Below are positions 16,753 to 24,437 of a stretch of DNA of 64,000 bases, in pieces. The stretch comes from WRGA01 sp031553395 (GTDB lineage: Bacteria > Bacteroidota > Bacteroidia > Bacteroidales > WRGA01): contig JAVBLR010000006.1 in the NCBI GenBank assembly GCA_031553395.1, positions 62,001 to 126,000 on the forward strand, given 5' to 3'. The first letter of the stretch is position 1; each line of letters starts with the position of its first letter. Below the pieces are notes generated by a model, which saw only the letters and a program-made list of their open reading frames with translations, did not search any database and was not told the origin of the DNA. Made by a program: the position numbers and the translations under genes.

Positions 16753-16982
16753 ATGAGCAGCATGAATCCAAAAGTTGACGAATATATCAGCAAAGCCTCA
16801 AAGTGGCAGGAAGAAATGAAAGTGTTACGGAAAATCCTGCTTGACTGCGGACTGGTCGAAGAATTGAAATGGGGAAAGCCTTGCTATATGTCGCAAGGAA
16901 AAAATATCGTTGTGATTCAAGCCTTCAAAGCATTGATGAAGTAATCGGAAAATTGCCGAAAAAGAAACAGGAAGAATACCGG
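16753..16982 (+). pseudogene. chimeric relic: ydeI 5' part joined to mmcQ/yjbR 3' end
   Basis: From ATG 16753 the frame reads MSSMNPKVDEYISKASKWQE and continues like the N-terminal third of a YdeI/DUF1801 protein (ELKWGKPCYMSQGKNIVVIQAFK). It stops at 16944, about 64 residues instead of roughly 190. In the next frame the DNA reads EVIGKLPKKKQEEYRNS and a stop (to about 16990), matching the C-terminus of the MmcQ protein encoded at 12639-13007. At DNA level the two copies share 39 of 45 bases. The simplest reading is a deletion that removed the end of ydeI and most of a second mmcQ, leaving a frame-shifted junction. A functional 64-residue peptide is possible but unlikely. Confidence 0.75.
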
Positions 16983-17037
16983 AATAGCTAGTTTCGGACA
17001 AACTTCCTGTTCGCCATATAATCCTCACTCTTTATTT

Positions 17038-17270
17038 TTAATCCCATACATTCGTAATTGACCCAAATACCAACTTATGATAATCATTGGCTTCCTTGAG
17101 TGTATCTTCTACGAACTTCTTTACGTCTTCAGTATAAAAAACATTCGGATTTACCGTAGTGATTTCAAAAAGTAGGCATTCAATAACTACATTGTCTTCC
17201 TGTTTTTTGATGTCCCGTCACAAGAAACAAAAACAGCAATAATATGTAGTGACATTAATATATTCTTCAT
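17038..17270 (-). pseudogene. small lipoprotein gene with a 1-bp frameshift
   Basis: From ATG 17270 the frame gives MKNILMSLHIIAVFVSC, a lipoprotein signal with lipobox VSC, then DGTSKN, and soon a stop. The other frame continues without stop as KQEDNVVIECLLFEITTVN..., VFYTEDVKKFVEDTLKEAND and ends ITNVWD. Both frames meet at a run of six A bases; one extra A would join them into a 77-residue protein. So either the gene lost an A by slippage or the sequence has an error here. The start lies 1 bp after the stop of the OB-fold gene, suggesting an operon. Function unknown. Confidence 0.65.
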
Positions 17271-17271
17271 A

Positions 17272-17721
17272 TTATTTCTTTTTTACTTCTATTATTTTAC
17301 ATTCTTTTACTACAACCGTTTGGTCTTTATCATACAAACTACGAACTTCGCCTTCCATAACTACTTCATTTCCTTTCGATACATTTCGCAGCTTTAAATA
17401 ATCGGAAAACGGCAATACGCAAAGTACGCGGCTCTTACCATCTTTCTTTTCGGACAATTCGATTGAAGGAAGTGTATACACATCGGGACCTACATAAGAG
17501 GCAAAGCCAGTTATTTTCATCACTTTCTTACCATATTCTTTTTCTGCCTGTGCCTTATTATTAACGAAGGCATCGCAAAGTGTTTTGGCTGTAATCAAGT
17601 TGTTGTTTGTTACCATTTTTGTTGATTCTTTAGTGTTATCCGTGTTTTTTACTCCTTGAGCATGCAGTGGCAGTATGATGACCGCCAAGAACATTGTTAT
17701 AATCCGTTGTTTCATCTTCAT
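17272..17721 (-). CDS. OB-fold tRNA_anti-like secreted protein
   Basis: A 149-residue exported protein with a signal peptide (about 1-21, ending LHAQ). The tRNA_anti-like OB-fold domain (about 45-145) is seen in AKTLCDAFVNNKAQAEKEYGKK, MKITGFASYVGPDVY, VLCVLPFSDYLKLRNVSKG and VMEGEVRSLYDKDQTVVVKEC. These periplasmic OB-fold proteins have no settled function. A small lipoprotein gene follows immediately. The promoter region carries a 37-bp element shared with the aldo/keto reductase gene. Confidence 0.8.
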   Translation of the reverse strand: MKMKQRIITMFLAVIILPLHAQGVKNTDNTKESTKMVTNNNLITAKTLCDAFVNNKAQAEKEYGKKVMKITGFASYVGPDVYTLPSIELSEKKDGKSRVLCVLPFSDYLKLRNVSKGNEVVMEGEVRSLYDKDQTVVVKECKIIEVKKK

Positions 17722-17745
17722 CGTTTTTATTATTATTTATTGATA

Positions 17746-17808
17746 CAAAGGTATGATAGCTTCTGCGAACAAAGCCGGACTATTCAATTTAAGAGCCTGA
17801 CGAATCCT
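17746..17808 (-). promoter_or_regulatory. OB-fold gene promoter with shared 37-bp element
   Basis: On the minus strand a TACCTTTG box lies at 17753-17746. Upstream of it, 17772-17808 holds an element reading AAGCCGGAC... with CCTGACGAATCCT at its far end. A copy with 30 of 37 bases identical occurs at 18931-18967. The gap between the element and the -7 box is 18 bp in both. It is probably the binding site of the AraC regulator encoded at 18948-19820. Confidence 0.6.
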
Positions 17809-17887
17809 TATTATTTATTTTGATGACAATAAAAAAGTCGATTATATTTCTATTTCTACAATCGGCTATCTGCACTATATTTGTTAT

Positions 17888-18871
17888 TTATTTCCGGATA
17901 AACAATCCGTTTTTATCCAGATTCATTTCCAGCATCGAAGAATTAGATGCGAGTTCTTTGGGAATAATTTGTTCTATTCGCAGCAAATCCTCTTTGCTGA
18001 GTTCGATATCTATGGTTTTTATTGTATCGTGAAGTTGTGTGACTGTACGCGAACCGACTAATGCCAAAATATCATTTCCTTGTGCCAATACCCATGCAAT
18101 AGCTAGTTGCTGAACAGTAATGCCTTTTCTGTCTGCAATCATATTCAGTTCAGCTATACGAGGTATTAGTTTGGTTATATTTTCAACTGTAGCTGCTGGC
18201 ATTCTTCGGCTCAAGGCTGTTAATTTTTCCTGTGGATTACTGCTTCCTATTAATCCATGAAACAGGTTGGCAAAAGCAACAATGCTTACGCCTAATTCAC
18301 GAGCCACCAGAAGCAATGAGTTTTCAATAGAACGATTCAATAGGGAATATTGCACTTCGACTAAAGCAATGGGATATACTGCATTTGCCTTGCGCAAAGT
18401 ATCTCCGTCCACTTCCGATATTCCGACATTACGTACATATCCAGCTTTGACTAATTCTGAAATGGCGCCAATGCTTTCTTCAACCGGAATATTTGGGTCG
18501 ATGCGGGCTGGTTGATATAAATCAATATAATCTGTACCTAAACGTTTTAACGTGTAGGCTAAATAGTTTTTTACCGCATGCGGACGTACATCAATTCCGT
18601 AATACATACCATTAGGTGCAACCAAACTTCCAAATTTTACGGAAATAAAAACATCTTCTCTTTTGCGAGTTTTCAATGCTTCGCAAATAAGCATTTCGTG
18701 AGCGCCGCTATCATAGAAATCGGCAGTATTCAGATAATTAATTCCACTATCCCAAGCAGCATGAATGGTTCGGATAGCCTCTGCCTTGTCTGCAGGATTA
18801 TTTGCGCTAATATGGCCAATTCCTAAACGAGAAAGACTGATATTGCTGTTGGATACACTCAAATTTTTCAT
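17888..18871 (-). CDS. aldo/keto reductase
   Basis: A 327-residue NAD(P)H-dependent TIM-barrel oxidoreductase when started at MKNLSVSNSNISLSRLG, the start that matches the family; an ATG 12 codons earlier lies upstream of the likely transcription start. Catalytic Asp and Tyr are in NTADFYDSG and the Lys in VFISVKFG. The usual His of the tetrad seems replaced by Ala in DLYQPARID, a variant common to one subfamily. The C-terminal NADPH-binding part has ILALVGSRTVTQLHDTI. Substrate unknown. The gene is next to an AraC regulator on the same strand and shares a promoter element with the OB-fold gene. Confidence 0.88.
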   Translation of the reverse strand: MKNLSVSNSNISLSRLGIGHISANNPADKAEAIRTIHAAWDSGINYLNTADFYDSGAHEMLICEALKTRKREDVFISVKFGSLVAPNGMYYGIDVRPHAVKNYLAYTLKRLGTDYIDLYQPARIDPNIPVEESIGAISELVKAGYVRNVGISEVDGDTLRKANAVYPIALVEVQYSLLNRSIENSLLLVARELGVSIVAFANLFHGLIGSSNPQEKLTALSRRMPAATVENITKLIPRIAELNMIADRKGITVQQLAIAWVLAQGNDILALVGSRTVTQLHDTIKTIDIELSKEDLLRIEQIIPKELASNSSMLEMNLDKNGLFIRK

Positions 18872-18904
18872 GTTGTTTACTTTATTAATGTTATTTATTG
18901 AGTG

Positions 18905-18967
18905 CAAAGATATGGCAGTTACAGTTAATCAAGCCGGATAAATCAAATTAAGAACCTGATAAATCCT
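18905..18967 (-). promoter_or_regulatory. aldo/keto reductase promoter with shared 37-bp element
   Basis: TATCTTTG on the minus strand (18912-18905) is followed upstream, after 18 bp, by the 37-bp element (18931-18967). The element overlaps the last codons of the AraC gene. Spacing is identical to the OB-fold promoter. Confidence 0.6.
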
Positions 18968-19820
18968 GAATGTGCTTCCGATATTCAGAAATGCTTTTGC
19001 CGGTGTGTTTTTTAAATAAGCGTGAAAAGTATTCCGGATCGTTATAATTGAGATCGTAGGCCAATTCTTTAATGGAAATATTCTCTATGTACAATTTGCG
19101 TTTGGCTTCCAGTATCAACCGTTCGGTCAAGTAAGTTTTAGGCGAAATGCCGCATTGGGTTTTTACCAGGTGATACAAGGCATTGGTGTTTATGCCCAAC
19201 TGTTCGGCCATTTCTTCTACTGGCGGATGATTCAGGAATTTATCTTCCAGGTAATTCTTGAACAGGATAAAACTTGACAGGCTGTCTTTTGCATCGGCTG
19301 TCGGTTTCCTATCTTTGAAATAAACACTGTTACATTCGGTTAGTAACGCATTGAGATAAACCAATATAAGCTCCGGGTTCGATTTTTCATCCTGTAATAT
19401 GTTGTCTAAAGAGTGAAAAACGGAAACTAACCGCTGTAAAACAGGTTGGGATATTTCGATAATTTGATTTTCGAAAGGGTTGGTAAAAAAAGGAAAAGAC
19501 GAGGGAATATAATTCATCAACTCTTCTCCGAAGCTGGTTCCGTATGATTCTGTTCCGGCAGTTTTTTCCATTGCATGGATTTGCCAAGGTGTTGCAAACA
19601 GTAGTTGCCCATCTGTAATGGTGTGGTTTTTAAAATCAACCATGTGCTTCGACTCGCCTTTAATAACTACCATCAAAGAATAGAAACCCTGTCGTACGGG
19701 CTCATTCAATCCTTTAACGATTTCTTCGCTGAAAGGTGTATTGTGTGGCAAACGCACCATAATAGGCAGTGCCTTATGTTGTTTAATTTGGTCTAATATG
19801 GCTTTCTTTCTTTGCGACAT
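18948..19820 (-). CDS. AraC family transcriptional regulator
   Basis: A 290-residue regulator with an N-terminal cupin-like sensor (about 20-170, including DFKNHTITDGQLLFATPWQIH) and a C-terminal double helix-turn-helix (about 190-285). The latter has VEEMAEQLGINTNALYHLVKTQ and the signature YNDPEYFSRLFKKHTGKSISEYR. It is upstream of the aldo/keto reductase on the same strand. Its likely targets are the two promoters carrying the 37-bp element. The inducer is unknown. Confidence 0.9.
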   Translation of the reverse strand: MSQRKKAILDQIKQHKALPIMVRLPHNTPFSEEIVKGLNEPVRQGFYSLMVVIKGESKHMVDFKNHTITDGQLLFATPWQIHAMEKTAGTESYGTSFGEELMNYIPSSFPFFTNPFENQIIEISQPVLQRLVSVFHSLDNILQDEKSNPELILVYLNALLTECNSVYFKDRKPTADAKDSLSSFILFKNYLEDKFLNHPPVEEMAEQLGINTNALYHLVKTQCGISPKTYLTERLILEAKRKLYIENISIKELAYDLNYNDPEYFSRLFKKHTGKSISEYRKHIQDLSGS

Positions 19821-19855
19821 AAAAAGCTTATTTGTTTATTAAGGAAATATTGTTG

Positions 19856-20764
19856 TCAATTAAATGATTGCCTATATTCAATCGGCGTTTGATTCGTCTT
19901 ATTTTTAAACAATTTATTAAAAGATTGCGGATACTCGAATCCTAATTGATATGCAATTTCACTTACTGAAAGTTCAGTTGTCGCCAAGATATCTTTGGCA
20001 TGCTCTATCAGTTTTTCGTGTATTAATTGTTGTGTTGTTTGACCTGTAAGCTGCTTTAAACAGTCACTCAGATATTTAGGGGACATATTTAATTGAGTCG
20101 CTAAATCTGCTGCCGTCAGCAATCCTTTTTCATTGGTATTGTCAAAGTAGAAATTCAATATTTTTTCTACTTTATTCAGTAATTCATTATAAACTATCTT
20201 TCGGGTGATAAATTGCCGGTTATAATATCGTTGGCAATAGGTGAAAAACAACTCAAGATTAGAGATAACTACATCCTGGCTGAATGTGTCTATAGGCAAC
20301 TGGTATTCTCTGTCAATCTGCTCAAAAATACGTTCTATCGATTGCTGTTCTTCTTCCGAAAGTAGCAAGGCCTCATTCATATTATACTCAAAGAACCCAA
20401 CTGTTTTTATTTTTTTGCATAATGGGTAGCTTCTCAAGAATTCGGGATGTATGATTAATAACCAACCTGATTCGGGAAAAACCGGGCCAGGTTCTAATAT
20501 GCTAACTTGCTTTGGAGAGAAGAATGATAACACGCCTTTGTCGAAATCGTACTGCGATTGCCCGTATTTAAGTTTGCAGGGACAGTCGATTTTCAACGCT
20601 ATCTGGTAGAAATCAGATAATTTCTTTACACGTTCTTCATTTTCAATCTTCGGAATATCTTCAAAACGCATAATACTGAACAGCGGGTGCTTAGGACTTT
20701 CTATTCCCAATAACTGGTGTTGTTGCGAAAGTGTTTTGATATGTATGAAACTGTCATCATTCAT
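19856..20764 (-). CDS. AraC family transcriptional regulator
   Basis: A 302-residue regulator started at MNDDSFIHIKTLSQQHQ. A longer frame from 20830 would overlap the preceding dehydrogenase gene and adds no family residues. The N-terminal AraC-type sensor spans about 25-170. The C-terminal HTH pair (about 195-300) includes LLTAADLATQLNMSPKYLS and GFEYPQSFNKLFKNKTNQTPIEYR. It lies just downstream of a short-chain dehydrogenase on the same strand and probably controls it. Confidence 0.88.
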   Translation of the reverse strand: MNDDSFIHIKTLSQQHQLLGIESPKHPLFSIMRFEDIPKIENEERVKKLSDFYQIALKIDCPCKLKYGQSQYDFDKGVLSFFSPKQVSILEPGPVFPESGWLLIIHPEFLRSYPLCKKIKTVGFFEYNMNEALLLSEEEQQSIERIFEQIDREYQLPIDTFSQDVVISNLELFFTYCQRYYNRQFITRKIVYNELLNKVEKILNFYFDNTNEKGLLTAADLATQLNMSPKYLSDCLKQLTGQTTQQLIHEKLIEHAKDILATTELSVSEIAYQLGFEYPQSFNKLFKNKTNQTPIEYRQSFN

Positions 20765-20795
20765 TGTTGACCATTTTATCGGATAAAGGTACAAA

Positions 20796-21590
20796 TTATA
20801 TTCTTGTTTTCTTAAGAAATGATTTAGCATATATTTTGGTAATCATTGTGTTGGGTACCAATGCTGTCGCTTTTGTAACCAATCGATTCCGTCTGCCCGA
20901 AACGATAAAATGTTTTCCTTTATCCAGCGCCATCAATGCCTCGTCTGCCACTTGTTCGGGCGACTGTGTGGAGGCTGTATCGTATTCCACATTTGGCCTG
21001 ACTCCTTCGATACCTGACGCATGATTGAAATTGGTTCGGGTTAATCCCGGGCTCAACAACATTACGTGAATATTGTAAGGTTTACATTCTTCGGTAATGG
21101 CTTCGGTAAACGAGCGTACAAACATTTTGCTTGCAGCATAAGTCGCCATATAGGGTATGGGCATAAACCCGGCTACTGATGCGACATTGATAATAGATCC
21201 GCTTTTCCGTTGTTGCATTTGAGGTAAAAATAAATGCGTGAGTGCCACTAATGATGAGATATTCAATTGCAACAAATCCATTTCCGATTTTAATGCAATA
21301 TCGGTTAATGCGCCACCCGAACCGACTCCTGCATTGTTAATCAACATTTCTATTTCCAATCCGCGCTGTTGGGTTTCTGCAAAAATTTGCTCGGCAATTC
21401 CCGGTTTTGCTAAATCGGCTGCGATAAATTGTACATCGATACCGAATTTATCAGCAAGTTGTTTGCATTGTTTCTCTAATTTTTCAGCATTTCGGGCTAC
21501 CAATAAGAGGTTGTGTTTTCTTTCGGCTAATTTATTTGCCATGGCTTCGCCGATTCCACTTGATGCACCTGTAATCAAAATTGTTTTCAT
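20796..21590 (-). CDS. short-chain dehydrogenase/reductase
   Basis: A 264-residue Rossmann-fold NAD(P)-dependent oxidoreductase. The cofactor loop is TGASSGIGEAMA at residues 7-18, NNAGVGSGG follows near 90, and the catalytic Ser-Tyr-Lys are in IINVASVAGF and YMATYAASK. The sequence resembles the DltE/YqjQ-like group of unknown substrate. An AraC-type regulator follows 31 bp downstream. A TCGGAT-TGTTGT-ATCCGA palindrome at 21656-21673 precedes the gene. Confidence 0.9.
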   Translation of the reverse strand: MKTILITGASSGIGEAMANKLAERKHNLLLVARNAEKLEKQCKQLADKFGIDVQFIAADLAKPGIAEQIFAETQQRGLEIEMLINNAGVGSGGALTDIALKSEMDLLQLNISSLVALTHLFLPQMQQRKSGSIINVASVAGFMPIPYMATYAASKMFVRSFTEAITEECKPYNIHVMLLSPGLTRTNFNHASGIEGVRPNVEYDTASTQSPEQVADEALMALDKGKHFIVSGRRNRLVTKATALVPNTMITKIYAKSFLKKTRI

Positions 21591-21655
21591 TTTTTTATTG
21601 TTTTAGATTATAGTGCAAAGTTATAGTCGGTTACAAATTGAAAAGTGTCCAAATG

Positions 21656-21673
21656 TCGGATTGTTGTATCCGA
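21656..21673. promoter_or_regulatory. perfect 6-bp-arm palindrome upstream of the SDR gene
   Basis: TCGGAT-TGTTGT-ATCCGA lies about 33 bp upstream of a TAACTTTG box (minus strand, 21623-21616). It is a plausible operator for the AraC regulator at 19856, but only one copy is seen. Confidence 0.35.
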
Positions 21674-21780
21674 TATACTGAATCTTCTAAAAATAATAAC
21701 TCAACAAAAAGCAATATTCTGTGTTTTGTTTAAGAGAATATTTTGTGCAATTTTTATAATACAATCAAAATTCAAATATT

Positions 21781-22287
21781 ATGAGACTTATTTATTATAG
21801 TTTAGCTTTGAGCATGTGTATACTAACAACTTCGTGTCAACAGAAAAGAAGTATTGAGAAATCCGATACTACTGAGGATTCTGCTGTTCCTGCTGTTGTT
21901 GCAAATGACTTTAATTCAGTAATGAATAATCCGACATCCGAGATATTTGTTTACGAGGGTACATTACCCTGCGCCGATTGTAAGGGAGTAAAGACGACAC
22001 TTAAGTTGACGTATGGTGACGGGACAATGGAACAGCACCGTTTCGAACTTACTCGCGTTTACGAAGGTAAGTCGGAGAAATCTATTGTAATAAAAGGCAA
22101 CTTCAACGATGAAAGAGGCTTTGAAAAAGACATCGATGCTACGGTATTTATACTGAATTGGGATAAAAACGAAATGGAACAGGAATATTTTGTCCGCTAC
22201 AGTTCTGAACCCAATATTGTTTATCAATTGGATAAAAATAAACAACGAATTAAATCAAAACTCAATTATGCATTAATAAAGAAGTAA
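21781..22287 (+). CDS. NlpE N-terminal domain lipoprotein
   Basis: A 168-residue lipoprotein with a signal ending in LTTSC (Cys19). The mature part is an NlpE/copper-resistance N-domain: VYEGTLPCADCKGVKTTLKL with the CxxC motif, then EQHRFELTRVYEGK and a final LDKNKQRIKS. E. coli NlpE senses surface contact and copper stress through the Cpx system, but this protein lacks the second NlpE domain. It stands alone between divergently placed regulators. Confidence 0.82.
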   Translation: MRLIYYSLALSMCILTTSCQQKRSIEKSDTTEDSAVPAVVANDFNSVMNNPTSEIFVYEGTLPCADCKGVKTTLKLTYGDGTMEQHRFELTRVYEGKSEKSIVIKGNFNDERGFEKDIDATVFILNWDKNEMEQEYFVRYSSEPNIVYQLDKNKQRIKSKLNYALIKK

Positions 22288-22383
22288 TTATTTATTTTTT
22301 GTATATAATTTTAAAAATAAGATAATTACGTGTAAAAAGAATAATAAAATAACAAAATGTTTTTGTGAAAAATGATAATTTAT

Positions 22384-22430
22384 TTGCATGTTCCCAAAAG
22401 GTAACATATCTTTGTTCCCGATCGGAAACA
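22384..22430 (+). promoter_or_regulatory. TetR promoter with two palindromic operators
   Basis: TTG (22384-22386) and TATCTTTG (22407-22414) are 20 bp apart. Two palindromes share the TGTTCCC half-site: ATGTTCCC-AAAA-GGTAACAT (22388-22407, one mismatch) lies between the two boxes, and TGTTCCCGATCGGAAACA (22413-22430, one mismatched base pair) covers the -7 end and start site. Binding by the TetR protein encoded at 22432 would block transcription, so autorepression is likely. Confidence 0.65.
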
Positions 22431-22431
22431 T

Positions 22432-23070
22432 ATGAATGAAATGAAAAAACAAAAGCAACTTACTGAAAGAGACCGTGAGACAACCGAAAAACGCTTGCTT
22501 GATGCCATTGGGAAAATGATTGCCGAAAACGGATTCGAAAAAATTGGCATCAACGCCGTTGCTGCACAATCGGGCGTTTCAAAGATTCTGATATATCGTT
22601 ATTTTGAGTCGGTGGAAGGGTTGATGGCAGCTTACATCAAGCAGCATGATTTTTGGATAAATTTTCCTCTTGAGATTCCATCACGCGAAGGATTGTCGAG
22701 TTTTCTGAAAACAATGTTTCACCAACAAATCGAACAACTGCGCAGCGACCAAACCCTAAAACGGCTTTACCGCTGGGAACTTTCGTCGAACAATGAAATG
22801 ATTGACACATTGCGCCGACAACGTGAAGAAACAGGATTATTGATTATTGGCGCAGTTAGCAAACTTACCGGCCACAAGAAAAAAGAAGTGGCGGCAATGG
22901 CGACCATTTTATCTGCTTCTATTAGCTATCTTGTTATGCTGGAAGACTTCTGTCCCCGATACAACGGAATCCCGTTAGGCGAAAACGACGGGTGGAAACA
23001 AATCTGTAACGGAATAGATATTTTGATTGACAAATGGCTCGATAACAATACAAACACAAAAGATAGATGA
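22432..23070 (+). CDS. TetR/AcrR family regulator
   Basis: A 212-residue repressor with the N-terminal HTH (about 20-65: GFEKIGINAVAAQSGVSKIL, IYRYFESVEGLMAAYI) and a ligand-binding C-terminal domain of TetR type. It is the first gene of a three-gene unit whose members overlap by 4 bp (ATGA). Palindromes over its own promoter indicate autoregulation. The ATG two codons later (22441) is an alternative start. Confidence 0.9.
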   Translation: MNEMKKQKQLTERDRETTEKRLLDAIGKMIAENGFEKIGINAVAAQSGVSKILIYRYFESVEGLMAAYIKQHDFWINFPLEIPSREGLSSFLKTMFHQQIEQLRSDQTLKRLYRWELSSNNEMIDTLRRQREETGLLIIGAVSKLTGHKKKEVAAMATILSASISYLVMLEDFCPRYNGIPLGENDGWKQICNGIDILIDKWLDNNTNTKDR

Positions 23071-23507
23071 AGCGTATTTTGTTAACTCTATGCTTTACAT
23101 TAGTAGTAAATATTGTTACAATACCAACATTTGCACAGACAAGCAGTACAAAAACAATTGTGGTGGAAATCAATAATGTAACAAAAAATGCTGGAACAGT
23201 GCATATATCTGTTTCCTTAAACGAACAAGCATACAAGAAACGCCTTCCCAACCATAGTTTTCAGATTTTTTCTACAAACAATGTAGTAAAAGTGGAAATG
23301 ACTTTACCTCTTGGAGACTGTGTAATAAATGTATATCAAGATTGCAATGGAAACGGAAAGTGCGACAACAATTTGTTGGGTATTCCCAAAGAACCTGTAG
23401 GAATCAGCAATTGGAATGGCAAGGGAATTCCCAGTAATTTCAATAAGCACAAGGCTAATATAAACGACAACACACAAATGATAACAGTTAATTTATATCA
23501 ATTATGA
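23067..23507 (+). CDS. DUF2141 secreted protein
   Basis: A 146-residue exported protein with a signal peptide (ending TFAQ near residue 24). The DUF2141 signature is complete: VEINNVTKNAGTVHISV, then CVINVYQDCNGNGKCDNNLLGIPKEPVGISNW, resembling a calcium-loop-like DxNxNGKxD segment. The function is unknown. It overlaps the TetR stop by 4 bp and the ferredoxin start by 4 bp. Confidence 0.85.
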   Translation: MKRILLTLCFTLVVNIVTIPTFAQTSSTKTIVVEINNVTKNAGTVHISVSLNEQAYKKRLPNHSFQIFSTNNVVKVEMTLPLGDCVINVYQDCNGNGKCDNNLLGIPKEPVGISNWNGKGIPSNFNKHKANINDNTQMITVNLYQL

Positions 23508-24280
23508 CAGGACTTTATTTCAGTGGGACGGGAAACACGAAGCACTGTGTCGAAGAATTTGTACATTGCTTCGACCTGAAAAACAAGGCGTTTTCCATAG
23601 AAACACCCGGACTTGACCAATTACTTAAAAATGAAGATACAATTATATTCGGCTATCCGACCCATTTTAGCAATGCTCCAAAAATGGTGAGGGATTTCAT
23701 ATTGAGTCATCGTGGGTTATTTCAGGGGAAAAGGATATTTGTCATAGCCACAATGGGGCTTTTCAGTGGTGATGGTGCAGGTTGTTCTGCGAGAATTTTT
23801 CGGAAATGTGGTGCAAAAATCATTGGTGGATTACATTTGAAAATGCCTGATTGTATTGGCGATAGTAAACTTCTGAAAAAATCACTTGAAGAAAACCGAT
23901 CTCTTATCCGACAAGCGGATAACAAAATACACTTAGCTGCTGAACGATTTAAGGAAGGAAAACCTTTCAGGGAAGGATTAAATATTTTCTATCACATGGC
24001 AGGATTATTCGGACAACGGCTTTGGTTTTACGGGAAAACGATTTCTTATAAAGACAAACCTAATATTGACTTAGACAAGTGTACAGTTTGCAGTCTTTGT
24101 GTAAAAATTTGCCCGATGAAAAACCTTGAAAAAAGAGATGGAAAAATCATTCATCAAAATCACTGTACGATGTGTTATCGTTGTGTAAGCAACTGTCCTA
24201 CTCAAGCATTGACAATCTTAGGGAAACGAATATATGAGCAATGTTTATTTGAAAAATATCAGTACTCTGAAAGAACATAA
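23504..24280 (+). CDS. EFR1 family flavodoxin-ferredoxin protein
   Basis: The 258 residues combine a flavodoxin-like N-terminal domain (YFSGTGNTKHC binding the FMN phosphate, GYPTHFSNAPKMVRDF) and a C-terminal 2x[4Fe-4S] ferredoxin. The latter has CTVCSLCVKICPMKN at about 190 and CTMCYRCVSNCPTQA at about 220. EFR1 proteins are electron carriers of unknown partner. It is the last gene of the TetR-DUF2141 unit. Confidence 0.9.
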   Translation: MTGLYFSGTGNTKHCVEEFVHCFDLKNKAFSIETPGLDQLLKNEDTIIFGYPTHFSNAPKMVRDFILSHRGLFQGKRIFVIATMGLFSGDGAGCSARIFRKCGAKIIGGLHLKMPDCIGDSKLLKKSLEENRSLIRQADNKIHLAAERFKEGKPFREGLNIFYHMAGLFGQRLWFYGKTISYKDKPNIDLDKCTVCSLCVKICPMKNLEKRDGKIIHQNHCTMCYRCVSNCPTQALTILGKRIYEQCLFEKYQYSERT

Positions 24281-24284
24281 TCTA

Positions 24285-24422
24285 TTATTGAGTAGTTTCT
24301 TTGAACGTCTCAATCCGCACTTTTACATTATTACGGATATCCATCCAAAATAAATTGTAATCAAATATATGCAGATTTTTTGCCTGTTTCGTATCAATAT
24401 TTTCCTTGATAGTCTCTTTTTT
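24285..24422 (-). pseudogene. short coding-like tail in frame after the DUF5703 stop
   Basis: After the DUF5703 stop and four further codons comes a TAG, then 45 sense codons with normal amino-acid composition (TIKENIDTKQAKNLHIFDYN, NNVKVRIETFKETTQ) and two stops. There is no suitable start codon. It could be the remnant of a deleted gene or chance. I do not recognise the family. Confidence 0.3.
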
Positions 24423-24437
24423 CTAATAACATACTTT

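Noticed and set aside
11699..16944. Integron gene-cassette array
   Set aside because: Gene junctions of 1-14 bp leave no room for attC sites, and no integron integrase is present.
10821..16990. Genomic island integrated at tRNA-Ser
   Set aside because: No integrase gene and no duplicate of the tRNA 3' end was found downstream within the window. Transfer remains possible but tRNA-site integration is not supported.
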